Assembly (NCBI GenBank): GCA_035772735.1
Contig: JASDFA010000027.1
Span: forward strand, 30,176,001-30,240,000
Reading direction: 5' to 3'
From: Datura wrightii
Taxonomy: Eukaryota > Streptophyta > Magnoliopsida > Solanales > Solanaceae
DNA: 64,000 nucleotides
Below are positions 34,039 to 46,195 of this stretch, one piece after another. How positions within the stretch are numbered: position 1 is the stretch's first letter; each line of letters opens with the position of its first letter. Made by a program: the position numbers and the translations under genes. The notes under the pieces were generated by a model. The model was not told where the DNA came from. It did no database searches and saw only the letters and a list, made by a program, of their open reading frames with translations.

Positions 34039-36144
34039 TGTCACACCCCACCTTGCGAGGCATGACTGGCACCTGGTGCCCTACTAGGACCTGGACTGCT
34101 GAGCTGATTGAGCCTAAGCACTTCTGGTGCAGGGCTGACTCTAACTCTAGAATCGAGAAAAAAACGGGCTAGATAGCGGCTGTAAATACAATCTCTGACC
34201 GACAAGGCCTATAGCCACTTGTGAAAATGAACAGCTAACCAGAGACAAACAAACATAGGGAATCCTATGCGGGCCGACAAGGCCAATATAATATCTAGTT
34301 ATAACTAAAAAGTAAAAGACGATGCTAAACTGAGCTATGACCGACAAGGTCACCAACCAATAGCTAAATAGAGCCCCACACGACCAACACACATAGTCTA
34401 AAACACATATGGGCCCTACACGACCGATATCAACTAGCCACAGGGAAGTAATGCAATCTGCAAGCCTCTAGGAGTAATAAGATGGTCGGGACAAGGTCCC
34501 AGCCTACCCATACTGTACAAACAAAAGTAATAAACCTCTATCACCCAAGCTCCTGAAGAAAGGAGCTGATGGCTCTGTACGGCTGACTGGGACTACGAGG
34601 GACCTGCTCCTCATCTATGTGTACCTGCAGGCAAGTAATGCAGCGCCCCAAAAGAGGGCGTCAGTACCACAGGTACTGAGTATGTAAAACAATAACTGTA
34701 AATGACTGAAAATACGAAATAGAATTTAAAATAACTGAAGTAAAGGAAACGGACTGAAGTAGTGAAATCAGGACTAAACATAACTGTGATAAGGAGGGTA
34801 GGGGTCATACCTGACAAACGAGGCGTCCTACTGTCCAACTATCAGTAACTAAAGCAACATAAACCTTACCTGGCTCTCATAAGCCGGAAGGTACAATAAA
34901 CACAGAACAACCCACCTGGGCGCCCATTAGCCCTAGTGAGTACACCTCAATCTATATACCCCTATGCAGGTCATACTGAGTCAACTATCAACTACAAGTG
35001 TCCTGCCGATCCCCTGGGTCTGCAATTAGGCCTGTTCGGCCCCTAACTATAGTTGTGCTTGAGTCCGGAGGACTCTTGATATCTACACCCCGAGCGTAAG
35101 CGCTCGACGGGGTGTGTATAAGGCCAACCATGGTAAGTTTGAGGATCTAGATCCCCATCTTCGTTCCTTGCGGACGGCATGCCGCTCCGTAGAGCGACGT
35201 ATCCTCGCCCCTGATGGATGAGTCGACACAACTATTAACCCTGGGGCGGTCACGAAAGCTATACAGGTAATCCAGCCCAAAACAATACAATTACAAGTCT
35301 CAACTGATAACAGCAACTAAACATGATAACATACTCCTGACATACTTTACTGGGATTCATACTGGGTTACTATGCTGAAGAAACTAACTTGTCGAAAGAA
35401 AATGCCTTAACATACCTTGTTCGCTGTTTACCAATTAACTGGCGAGGTTCGGATGGTATTCAACTGTTCTTCCCAACTGTAATCATATTAACGGAAGAAT
35501 AGGGCTAACTTCATTACTATATTTGAAGAAAACAATAACTTATATATATAATGACTATACTTCAACTTATCGAAAGACGATTTTATCGGGAATCTAGAAG
35601 GGAGAAATACTTACTTTAGGCACGTGATCATATTGACACTAGTTTGAAACAATTACAACAACTTTGGCTCGGCGGGACGATGATTCGCTGAGAGAATTTC
35701 ACGAAACTAACTCCATAGAAATACTCCCTGCAGCCTTATACTTCGATACCCGAAGTTAATTTGAATTTGGACGGCGTTTAGCGGCATAATTGGTTGAAAA
35801 TTATAATTCTCCTTCGTCCCTTCTCTATTCTGGACGAGTTAAATATGGAAATTAACATTAATTCTAAGGGTGAGGTCTATATATACTTGAAGTAGGATGC
35901 AAGGCAACGTGGCACATTGGCCAATGCATCGTTTTGGCTCTGTGCCACATTGGCTAACGCGGAGGACCAGGCTCCGTGCCACTTTTCCCGTCTGGCAACT
36001 TGGTTCGGCCTCCTCTCGTGAAATCCCAACTTGGCACTCGTTCGGCCTTTCCCCGGGCTATTTGCTCGTACGTATGGCATTGTAAAACCCTTAACCAACA
36101 TGCGAATAGGCCGACTAAACACTAGAAACTTACGGGGTGTAACA
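34039..36144 (-). repeat. 5' LTR of element B
   Basis: 2106 bp, plus-strand TGTCACACCCC...GGGTGTAACA. Minus-sense TATA at 35878-35885, preceded by a motif array at about 35903-36080 (acgtggcacattggccaa, tccgtgccactttt). Confidence 0.93.
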
Positions 36145-36800
36145 ATACACTTACTTGTTAGCTTCTTACTTTGACTAGTAGTCAGAAATTAGGGTTGAGA
36201 GGAACTTGATTGAGCAAGAAATTGCTTGATTGTTCTTTGGTTTTGAGTTACGGGTGTGAGGGAGTCATGAGTGTGGTTCGTGCTTTCAATTTTTATCGCA
36301 TGGGAGAATGGTTTGCATCATTTTGAAGTTTAAATAAGTGAGGGGGTAGATTTTAAAAACCTAGGCCGAGAAGGGTTATTTCAACGATTTTGACCCGTCA
36401 TGACTCGTACGACGAGTCGTGGGGAGGCCCCACGACTCATCCCATGGACCCGTAGTTTAGAGAATTGAAAAACTTACCTGGGGACCTACGAGTGCATCTT
36501 AAGACTCATACCATATGGGTATGGTTCGTACTATGACTCATAGGTTTTTGCCTTGCATAGCTTGTATGGTTCATAGGCACAGTAAGTACTATGACCTGTA
36601 CACTTGAGTTACGAGTCTTAGGACCAATCGTACCCTGAACTCCTTCACTGAAGCATATCTCTGATCTTCACCATGACTCATGCTATGATTCGTACAACCC
36701 TCTCACGACTCATACTAAGAGTCATAGCACCTGCTTTTCAGTAGTTTGCTGCCACCCTTTTTTTTTGTTTTCCCTACATACTGAACATGCATTAGTTAAA
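36145..36800 (-). other. Element E region between hairpins and ORF2, no gene seen
   Basis: Homologous to 50640-51230 of G. It carries repeated tacgactcgt-type words (for example catgactcgtacgacgagtc near 36410) and a TATA-like ttatttaaa in minus sense at about 36328-36340. ORF2 itself is beyond B, outside the window. Confidence 0.6.
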
Positions 36801-36803
36801 TCA

Positions 36804-36906
36804 CTTGGGTTGCCTCCCAAGAAGCGCTTGATTTAACGTCCCGACATGATGCAGGTGGCCCGATTACTCAGATTTCACCAATACATCACTTGGGTTTCCT
36901 CCCAAG
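36804..36906 (-). other. Two tandem copies of the 18-nt hairpin module (element E)
   Basis: 36804-36821 and 36889-36906, sense CTTGGGAGGCAACCCAAG and CTTGGGAGGAAACCCAAG, each preceded by a version of gcgacgttaaatcaagcg. Confidence 0.75.
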
Positions 36907-36952
36907 AAGCGCTTGATTTAACGTCGCGGCATGACGCAAGTCTCTTGACTAC

Positions 36953-37762
36953 TCAGACTTCGTCAAGGAACTCAGATTCATCATCTATTGCTGAGACTAC
37001 ACTGTACTCCTTCGGTTGCTGCATTGACCGACAGATTTTGAAAGTGACCTCTTCTTTATTCAGTCTGAACATCAGTTGGCCAGCCTCCACATCCACTAAG
37101 GCCCTCTCGGTGACAAGAAATGGTCGCCCCAAAATGATAGGGACCTCATAATTGACCTCAAAATCCAGGATCACGAAGTTTGCTGGGAATATGAATCTAT
37201 CAACTTTTACAAGCACATCAAATAGGGTCCCCACTATCTTCTTCACAGTTCTTTCGACCATCAGTAGCCGCATTGTAGTTGGTGTGGGGGCTCCCGAGCC
37301 CAACTGCTTGAACACAGCCAATGGCATCAGATTGATGCTTGCTCCCAAATCACAAAGTACCCTTGCGAACTCGACATTGCCAATGGCGCAAGGTATAGTG
37401 AAAGCACCCGAGTCTTCCATCTTCTGGTCCAGGACACGTGTAGCTATGGAACTACAGTGGTGTACATTATCTATAGGCTCATAACTCACAGACCTCTTCT
37501 TTGTCACTAGGTCCTTCATGAACTTAGCATATCCCAACATCTGTTCCAACGCCTCAACCAATGGTATGTTCACAAATAATTGTTTGAGCATTGATAGGAA
37601 TTTCTGGAACTTACCATTCTCTGCCTTCTTCTTCATTCTTTGGGGGGACGGTGGCGGTGGTCTCGGGATAGCCTTGTAAATTTGTGTTTCACCTTGTTCA
37701 TCTTCAGACCCTTTTTCACCAGTTGGGGCCTTAGGCAACTCAGCATTCTCAGGACCTTCCAT
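36953..37762 (-). pseudogene. Element E gag C-terminal region and aspartic protease
   Basis: One open stretch of 269 aa. A Pro-rich linker (AIPRPPPPSPQRMKKK) leads to FQKFLSMLKQLFVNIPLVEA and the retropepsin with DLGASINLMPLAVFKQLGSG and PIILGRPFLVTERALVDVEA. It ends SEFLDEV and a stop, immediately followed by the hairpin module, so RT and integrase are absent, as in G. No disabling change is seen within the protease motifs, but upstream gag is broken. Confidence 0.87.
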
Positions 37763-37911
37763 CTCAGTATCATTGTAATCATCTTCAACTACGCTCTCTT
37801 TCTTCCATTCAACTACACTAGTAAAGGGGGATCAATTGTGGTCTTACCACTCCTAGTCATTCTTTGGGTTCTAGACGGTGTTGGTAGGTAGTGTACCCTT
37901 CTATCTAGGGT

Positions 37912-39333
37912 TTAGTGATGCTGATAGTTTCCCCAACTACTGTTCAATCTGCTTAATGGTTGTTGCGTAAGATTCCACTCTCTAGCCCATGTCGATATAT
38001 CTCCTTGGATTTCCTTCAACTGATCATCAGTAGATCTCACCTTTTTGAGCATCTCGGCCATCATTCTCTCTAGCTTCGACTGTCCAGCCTCCCCCTCTTG
38101 TGCATTGGGAGGCATATATACTCATCTCAATCGTTGCGGTAGTCGTCATTCCTTCTCAAATCTCCTTCGCGCTCACGACCTCGGCTTCTATCTTTGTATA
38201 AATTACGATTGTAGTTATCTCTGTATTGGTTCCGACCTTAGTTTCAGAACCTTGGCGCCAATTTTCTTTTCCATATGCTTGGGCGTTGGCTTAGAAACCC
38301 GCCACCTGCTTGTCCAGGAAATTTTCCTCCTCCTCATAATCAGAGTGATCTGCCCCTGTCTCCATTCCTTGTGTCCCCACTGCATTTACCTTTTTGGCTC
38401 CATTTCCCATAATGTTCTTTGTAAGCAAATCCAACGATGTGCGCATATGCACAAACTCTTGGTCTTATTTTTCTTCTTTCCTTCATTGTTCTGCAGTCAA
38501 ACAATAACATATATACTAGTTGCTGCATCTACCTCTTCGGTATGCCATGCCCTGTTTGTTTTAGTCACGTTGTCAAGAATAGTGGCAGCTTGCTCCCAGG
38601 TGTGACTCATCAATGCTCCTCCCGCCACTATGTCTACTATAGCTTTTGTGCTATTGTTTCAAGACCTTTAGAAAATTTCCAACAAACTGTCATCTAGAAT
38701 TTATGATTTGGCCACTTTGTTATTCTTCTTAAACCTCAACCAGGTTTCATGAAGTGCCTCAGTTTTAAGTTGTCAGAAATTATAAATCTTATCCTTGAGC
38801 TGCAATATTATGGAGGGGGGAAAGAATCTCTCCAAGAAGGCTTGCTTGAGTTCCCTCCAGTTGGTTATGGAGTTTTTGGGAAACTCCGATAACCATAAGG
38901 TGGCTTCCCCTAACAGAGAAAAGGGGAAAAGTCTGAGTCTGATGGCATCTTGGCTAACTCCAAGCAACCTGTACACCTTGCATATTCCAACGAAGTTCAT
39001 CAGGTGCAGGTTGGCGTCATCTGCTGTGTGACCACTGAACACCCCTTTCATGTTTAACAATTGAATCATGGTGCTCGTGATGTCAAAATTGGCCCTAGTG
39101 GGCAGTGGTGGTGGTACAATTGCTCCAGTTGACCCCACTTTATCAATGTCTGGGTTCTCCATCGAAGAATTGAGGGGCAAATCTATGACCTCTGCTGCCC
39201 CGCCCATGTAGACCAGTATTAACAACCTCGTCTTTGGAATCCTCTGCATCTTGAAGTGCAGCTTGCCGAGCTTCTTCAGCCATACAAGCATCTCTCTATT
39301 CCTGGTTTTCCATTTTGTGCAGTGTTCGTTCAA
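37912..39333 (-). pseudogene. Element E gag
   Basis: 38773-39333 encodes the capsid-type domain (IQLLNMKGVFSGHTADDANL, LRLFPFSLLGEATLWLSEFP, LKQAFLERFFPPS). 38116-38772 is degraded but still recognisable (ETWLRFKK, AIVDIVAGGALM). 37912-38115 gives MPPNAQEGEAGQSKLERMMA, closely matching the gag of G. Stops and frameshifts separate the pieces. Confidence 0.83.
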
Positions 39334-39487
39334 TTTCAGGGTTTAACGGAATCAGGGGATTTCCACTACTCTAAGTTCTTGGCATTCACCAAGCAACAAC
39401 CTGTGGGTATCACAAACAAAAGAAAATGTAATTCAAGAATTAACTACTAAAAGTCAAATACAAGCAATTAATCTAGTCTTACAGTAT

Positions 39488-39505
39488 TCCTCGACAACGA
39501 CGCCA
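39488..39505 (-). other. Primer binding site of element E
   Basis: Minus-sense tggcgtcgttgtcgagga, a variant of the tRNA-Asp-type PBS, five bases inside the LTR. Confidence 0.65.
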
Positions 39506-39510
39506 CTTTT

Positions 39511-41073
39511 TAAAAATGCTCAAACTCACACCTCCTACTGAAGTATGAAGCAGACATTGTCAATAAAGAACCCAACAAAGAGGTTGGGGTCGAATCGACA
39601 AGGAATATGGAAGATCTAGACTAATGCCGGTAAGTAAACTTATTGGTTAGTTACTCCAATTCGGGGGTTTTAAGAAAACAATAATTAAAAACACAATTGA
39701 AATTATTATGTAAATCAACATTTAAGAATAACTAGGATTTGTGTTCCCCATGGGTTCATAACTACTTTGATATACACACGTGATCAATACCAATGCTTAC
39801 TTGTAGAACTAATAACTCGGGTTCATCCAAATGACTGGTTTGTCCCTGTTGGATGACTATACGCAATCACCGGGTCAGGTCTCATGAGCGGTTTCAAATA
39901 ATCCATTATCAATATATTCCAAATTTAACTATCCTGTGACCATAACTCAAGTTAATACAATGATCATCAAGATCAAGGCTTGGTTGTTATTCTCTTTTCC
40001 TAATCTCTACCTCTCTAGGCTCATGCAAGTAAAGAATGTCGGAAAGTCCTGACATTCTATGCTGTTAAGAAACATTTAAGTATGAAGAGAATACAATACA
40101 AGTATTTCACATTGGTTTAGAATCAATTTTGTGTATCCCTAGCTCATTAATCCACCATGATTCCCACAACCCTAGCTATGGAGGTTTTAGCCTCTCATAG
40201 TTGCAAGGTTGTGATATGAATTCATAATTAAACACATAATTCAAGAATTACATTCGTAGATGAGAGAAAAACTTCTTTGATTATATCCAAAATAACTCAA
40301 AGCAATTCACAAAGATCAAGAAAGAAATCAACAAAAGGTTGATCACAAGTCAATCAACTCAATTATGTGTTTTCCCTCACTTTCTAACCTTCTCTAACTA
40401 CTTCAACGTTCTCCCTTAAGAAAATAAAACATAAAAGATATTTATACAGACATAAGAATCCTTTTCCTAAGCTAAAAAGGTAAATTTCCATAACTGTCGC
40501 CACCTAAGCCACGATTGATCATACGACCCGTAGAAAGATTGTACGGGCCGTACCTACTGTTAGTAAGCCCTTGTCTTGATGAAATTTGTCTAAGTGTTGG
40601 GCTTTGGTACGACTCGTACATGCATCCTACGAGTCATAAGTTGCTTCCGTGACTTGACTCTGGGAACTCTGAATTTTTCTGAAGTTTGTAATGAGTGTGA
40701 TGGTACGACTCATGCCTCTTCGCCATGAATCGTACTGTGTATCCGTATCAGCAGTTTGCCTTTGGGCAATTTTCTTTGAATATTTCCATGACTCAATGTT
40801 ATAGCTTGTACCAGTGTTGTACAGCTTGTATTCAAAGTTGTAGGTTGCATTCTTCACAATCCAGCCATCTGAAACTTTTCACGGTTCTCAATACGGCTCG
40901 TACCATCAACCTTAGGCTCGTACTGAGACTGTGATTTTAGCCCATTTTTTGCACTTTCAGGCTGCTTTTTGCACGTTCTTGCTCCAACACTTATTTGTCC
41001 TTAATCAAAGAAAAAGTGCCTTATATCCATATAAACACACCTAAGTCCATGCTATTTTCTTAGTTTTGAGCAT
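39511..41073 (-). repeat. 5' LTR of element E (main part)
   Basis: Its outer 34 bp are at 49180-49213, separated by element F. The inner terminal bases are altered (taaaaatgctc where F has tgataacactc). Minus-sense TATA 40439-40446. Array of tacgactcgt/acggctcgtacc words at about 40500-40930. Confidence 0.88.
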
Positions 41074-42679
41074 TGATAACACTCAAACTCACACCTCTTA
41101 TTGAAGTATGAAGTGGACGTTGTCAATAAAGAATCGAAAATAGAGGTTGGGGTCTAAACCATAGGGAATATGTAAGATCTAGACTAATGCTAGTAAGTGA
41201 ACTTGTGGTTAGTTACTCCAATTTGGGGGTTTCATGAAAATAATAATTTAAACAATGACTGAAATTGTGATGTAAAATCAAGAGTTAAGAATAACTAGGG
41301 TTTATGTTCCTCATGGGTTCATAACTGCTTCGGGTATACACACGTGATCAATAGCAATGCTTACTTATGAAACTTATAACTAGGGTTCATCCAAATGACT
41401 AGTTTGTCCCTATTGGATGACTATATTCAATGACCGGGTTAGATCTCATGAGCGATTTCAAACTAACCATTATCAATATATTCCAAATTTAACTATCACG
41501 CGACCACAACTCAAGTTAATACAATGATCGTAAAGATCAAGGCTTTGTTGTAATTCTCTTTTCCTAATCTCTACCTCTCTAGGTTCAAGAAAGTAAAGAA
41601 TTCGGGCAAGTCCTAATGTTATACACCATTAAGAAATGTTTAAACATGAAGAAAATACAATACATGATTTTTGCATTTGTTTTGAGTAACTTTGTGCAAC
41701 CAAAGTTTGTTACTCCACCATGGTTCCCACAACTCCTAGTTGTGGAGGTTTTAGCCTCTCATGATTATAAGATTGTGATATGCATTCATAATTAAACATA
41801 TAATTCAATACTTACAATCATAGATGAGTGACAAAGCTTCTTTGATTATCTCTGAAATAACTCAAGAATAATTCACAAAGATCAAGAAAGAAATCAAGAA
41901 AAGATTGATCACAGGTCAATCAACTCAATTCTATGTTTTTCCTTCCTTTCTAACCTTTTCTAACTACTTCCAAACATTATCTCAATGTTTTCTTCTGAAA
42001 ATAAAACATAAAAGGTATTTATACAGACATAAGAATCCTTTTCCTAAGCTAACTAGGCAAATTTCCATAACTGGTGCTGCCTGAGCCACGATAGATCGTA
42101 TGACCCATAGCAGGATTGTATGGGTCGTACCTGCTATCCGTAAATCTTTGGCTTGCTGAAATTTGGTTAAGTTTTGGGCCTTGATATGACTCTTACATGC
42201 TTCCTACGAGTCGTACTATGCTTCTGTGGCTTGACTCTAAGAACTCTAAATCTTTCTAAAGTTTGTCATGAGTGTGATGGTATGACTCATACCTTGCCGC
42301 CACGACTCGTACTGTTTATCTGTGTTAGGATTCTTGCTTTTGTGAAATTCTTCTGAATATTTACACGACTCAGTTTTACGGCTCGTACAAGTGTTGTACG
42401 GCTTGTACTGAGAGTCGTCGGTTGCACTCTTTACAATTCAACCATCTGAAACTTTTCACGGTTCTCAGTACGGCTCGTACCATCATCCTACTGCTCGTAT
42501 TAATATTGTGACTTTAGTTCATTTTCTGCACTTTCAAGATTCTTTTGCACATTCTTGCTCCAACACTTATTTGTCCTGTAATCAAAGAAAAAGTGACTTA
42601 TATCCATATAAACACACCTAAGTTCATGCTATTTTCTCAGTTTTGAGTGTCGAAAGTGTTGTAAACTCATAGCACATCA
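41074..42679 (-). repeat. 3' LTR of element F
   Basis: 1606 bp, plus-strand TGATAACACTC...GCACATCA. Minus-sense TATA 42016-42023. Upstream array of acgactcgtac/acggctcgtacc words at about 42085-42500. Confidence 0.93.
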
Positions 42680-42718
42680 ACACCCTCAACTTAAGACTTT
42701 TTCATGTCCTCAGGAAAA
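42680..42718 (-). other. Polypurine tract and adjacent hairpin of element F
   Basis: Sense cttaagttgagggtg (about 42681-42695) next to the LTR. Hairpin 42699-42718 has loop AGGA and stem TTTTCCTG/CATGAAAA with one mismatch. Confidence 0.68.
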
Positions 42719-44170
42719 GAAAAGAAAAAAACTAAACATGACGCTCAACTAGAAAATAAACCTAGGATTCTACAACCAATACCAAACAAAATTTGCACTA
42801 TGAATTCAATGACTTTTAACCCTTCTTCCATGAACCAATATCAGCTAATGTACTACAAGCAACCACAAAACATGATAAGCAGAATCGAGACATGTCATCT
42901 AGCTATCAACAGGCAATCAAGTCATCACTGATGCTTTTCACACAGACCAATAGTAAAAGTAAACATAACCCATGTACCCTTACAGTAAATGAAGTCTCCG
43001 CTCACAGATATAGTAAAAAATATGGCATGGGACTGAACAAGCGAGAGTCTCACTCTCACAAAGAAGTTCTAAATATTGTGTATCAGATACCATAGGCTTT
43101 CCCTTATTTTCTCATATTCGGTCTATCAGATGGTCAGATTAGGGTCACTATAGGACTTGTTGTGGCTTGTAATGTAGGCTTTAGGGCTGGACATGATAAA
43201 TGTGAGATATTTTTAAGTGACTAACCCTTCCTTGGCACTACATATATTGGCTTCACCATTCACCTAATTCACCCTCTTTTCTTTACATTCCTTTTCCTCC
43301 CTTTTTCACCTCTTTTATATGCATTTGTATGAGTGTGGTGTGTTTTCAACCTTTTCAAACATTATTTTTCTTTTGAATTTTCTTTTTCAAAGTTTACAAT
43401 TTTTTCATCTCTTTTTTTTCTTTTTCATTTGTCACACCACGCCTCATTTTTCACCTTTTCTCTTTTCTTTCCCTTTTCCTCGTTCCCACCATTTATGCAT
43501 GTCTACTCTAGCCACCCTCAACTTAGGCATTTTCCTATGTTGAGGTTCACAATATCCAAGGAAGGAGCAGGGCCAAAACAGGTTCATTATAAAAGATGGG
43601 TACAATTAATTTGTTAATCAAAGATATTAAAGGCTTAAAATTGGGATAAAGGGAATCATATAATTTTGGTAGGATCATTTAGGCTGAAAGTGAGCTTAAC
43701 AAAAACAGCCTATGATCATATCCTAACCAACCATCCTTAGCCTATGCAAAGATCAACTAGGAAATTTCTAGATCTTCAACACAATACTAAACTAAGTATC
43801 AAATATCACTCACTCATGGCACATGACTTACATTCACTTTACCTATCTGGTTTATACATGGATCAACAAGAATACTCATGCTAATACACTAAATGACATC
43901 AAAAGATCCACAGAAATCATGCATGAAGTCACAAGTACAGAGCTAATGCATCACAAATTTTTAAACAAGGTCAATTTTTTCAGAAATCCAAAACTAGTGC
44001 ACTTTCATTGGTTGAGTACTCCTCATCTATTTTCTAATTAAACAAAAATCACAAAATAAGAAAATAAAATCCTAAACATGCCGGTTCTACTAGATAGCAT
44101 GCCTGAGGAAAAGGAAACACGATAAAAAAAACCCTCGGACGAATCCAAAAATCCAAAAATTACAAGTGCA
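42719..44170 (-). other. Element F 3' UTR, no gene seen
   Basis: Non-coding, T/C-rich near 43260-43500, collinear with 54303-55737 of G. In minus sense it contains an internal copy of the PPT word taagttgaggg at about 43511-43521, within an inverted repeat CCTCAAC...GTTGAGG. Confidence 0.75.
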
Positions 44171-44210
44171 CCCCTCCCTTTTTTGAAAATTGTGCTTCGT
44201 CCCTGAAGCA
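44171..44210 (-). other. Hairpin plus purine tract after integrase (element F)
   Basis: In minus sense: stem TGCTTC/GAAGCA around agggac (44193-44210), then aaaaaagggagggg (44171-44184). G has the same at 54261-54302. Confidence 0.62.
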
Positions 44211-44259
44211 TGAACTACAAGAACATAGGGAAGGGAACATACCTGTGGCTACTCAGACT

Positions 44260-44514
44260 TCACCATTCATGGGTTGCTTCCCATGCAGTATTTGATTTAA
44301 CGTCACGGCACGATGTGACTGTTAAGGCATCATCAAGGTATACTATCTCTGTTCCTCTTAGTTCCTCCACATCTCCCAGATACAACTTTATTCTTTGCCC
44401 ATTCACCTTTAACCTTTTTCCTTCTTTATTCTCAAGTTCCACTGCACCGTATGGGGACACATGTACCACTTTGTAGGGTCCCTTCCATCTAGTTTTCAAC
44501 TTTCCAGGGTGCAA
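44260..44514 (-). pseudogene. Element F integrase C-terminus
   Basis: MHPGKLKTRWKGPYKVVHVS and LKVNGQRIKLYLGDVEEL, the C-terminal part of Athila-like integrases. It overlaps the 18-nt hairpin module at 44268-44285 (plus-strand catgggttgcttcccatg) and ends just after it. Confidence 0.82.
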
Positions 44515-44871
44515 CCGGAGCCTTTAGTTGAACAGTAGGACCAAATCGCCTGGGCTAAACTCCCTTTTTGCAATCTTCTTATCATGGTAGATCTTCATCC
44601 TTTCCTTATAAATGGCCACACTTTTATAAGCTCTAAGTCGGAACTCATCCAACTCATTGAGCTAGTTAAGCGTCAGCTTCGCTGCTTCGTTCCAGTTCAT
44701 ATTCAGCTTTTTCAGAGCCCATAGTGCTTTATGCTCTAATTCAATCGGTAAATTACATGCTTTGCTATAAACCAGTTAGTACGGGGATGAACCAATGGGG
44801 GGTCTTGTAAGCTGTTCCGTAAGCCCACAACGCATCATCGAGCTTCCTAAACCAATCTGTCTGACTAGTAT

Positions 44872-45371
44872 TCATTGTTTTGGCCAGGATGGTCTTGATC
44901 TCCCTGTTGGAAACTTGCACTTGTCCACTTGATTAAGGATGGTAAGGTGTGGCCACCTTATGTTTAACACCATATTTTTCCAATAAGGTCCTAAAGAGGC
45001 GATTATAGAAGTGGGATCCACCATCACTGATAATAGCTCTGGGAGTACCAAACCTGGCAAAGATGTGCTTCATAGAAATGTTGTAACACTTTTACCTTCA
45101 TTGTTTGGTAGTGCAATAGCCTCCACCCATTTGGAGACATAATCCACTGCCACAAATATGTATTTCATCCTATATGAGCTAAAAAATGGGCCCATGAAGT
45201 CGATGCCCCAAATATCAAAAAACTCAACTTCCAGGATGGGGGTCAATGACAAGTCATGTTTATGGGTAATACCGCCCTGCCTTTGGCATTGATCACAAGA
45301 CTTGGTGTAATCATATGCATCTTGGTGAATAGAGGGCCAGTAATATCCGCATTGTAAGATTTTATGTGCAG
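44872..45371 (-). pseudogene. Element F integrase zinc finger and core
   Basis: 45070-45252 has FDIWGIDFMGPFFSSYRMKY with the first catalytic Asp. 45253-45371 contains the CDQCQRQGGITHKHDL part of the HHCC region. 44872-45060 continues the core out of frame. Stops and frameshifts show it is inactive. Confidence 0.82.
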
Positions 45372-45872
45372 TTATGATACCACAATGATGACCCCAACTG
45401 GAGATGAATGATAGGCCTCCAGAATGCTTAGCATCTCAATTTCAGACACACACCTGCGAATGATCCCATCTGCACAAATGCGAAATAAGTATGGATCATC
45501 CCAGTAATATGTTTGGGCATCGAATAAGAACTTTTTCTTCTGCTGAGGAGTCAAGTATGCTGGTATCATATCTCTAACCAAGTAATTTGCAAAGTCGGCA
45601 AACCAGGGAATCAAATCTTGAGATACAACTAGCACTTGTTCGTCTGGGAAGGCATCATCAATATCAATCTTCTCTCTTGCCCTAGCTTCAGACTCGAGTC
45701 TGGATAAATGATCTGCTACCGGATTTTTTGTTTCCTTCTGATATTTAACCTCAAACTCAAATTCTTGGAGAAAGAGCACCCACCGAATCAATCTGGGTTT
45801 AGCATCTTTTTTGGAAATTAGGTACCTCAAAGAGGCATGGTCTGTATGAATGATCACCTTGGTTCTAAGCAA
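45372..45872 (-). pseudogene. Element F RNase H and integrase N-terminus
   Basis: 166 aa open: VIIHTDHASLRYLISKKDAK and NPVADHLSRLE mark the RNase H tail; DLIPWFADFANYLV, then YYWDDPYLFRICADGIIRRC and LSILEAYHSSPVG, lead into the integrase zinc finger, where the frame breaks. Confidence 0.86.
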
Positions 45873-46195
45873 GTATGCTCAAAATTTTTCGAATGCAAAG
45901 ACCACCACTAATAGCTCTTGTTCTGTGATCGTGTAATTCTTTTGGGCTGTATTGAGTGTTTTACTAGCATAGTAGATCAAATGAAAAGTTTTTTCTCTTC
46001 GTTGGCCCAGAACAGCACCAAGAGCAACCCCGCTAGCATCACACATTACCTCAAATGGAAGAGACCAATCTGGAGCTAAAATGATAGGAGCAGTGATGAG
46101 TTTCTATTTCAAGCACTCAAAAGCACTCAGACATGCCTCATCAAAACGAACTTTACCTCCTTCTCAAGCAATTTGCACAATGGCTGTGTAATTTT

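Larger units (their letters stand above)
1..36144 (-). mobile_element. Element B: Tekay/Del-like Ty3 chromovirus, 3' end cut by the window edge
   Basis: A minus-strand LTR retrotransposon. Its 3' LTR fills 1-1306 (its outer part lies off the window) and its 5' LTR is 34039-36144. Its body is read right to left: PBS, gag, protease, RT, RNase H, integrase, chromodomain, polypurine tract. It is split by a solo LTR (1407-4002), element A (5436-20281) and element C (23645-33638). Reading frames join across each insertion once one TSD copy is removed, which confirms the nesting. About 8.7 kb in the window is B itself. Coding parts are broken by stops and frameshifts, so it is inactive. B itself lies in element E; the base run after its right end is ataca, but the matching left TSD is outside the window. 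Confidence 0.93.

Noticed and set aside
1407..36144. Pairing the LTR at 1407-4002 with the LTR at 34039-36144 as one element
   Set aside because: 1407-4002 is flanked by its own TSD (gtctc on both sides) and is less like 34039-36144 than the partial LTR at 1-1306 is. It is a solo LTR inside B.
43319..43617. Two Phe/Ser/His-rich ORFs that look like membrane proteins
   Set aside because: They translate a T/C-rich stretch of the F 3' UTR. The matching region of G (54888-55203, other strand) gives similar spurious ORFs.
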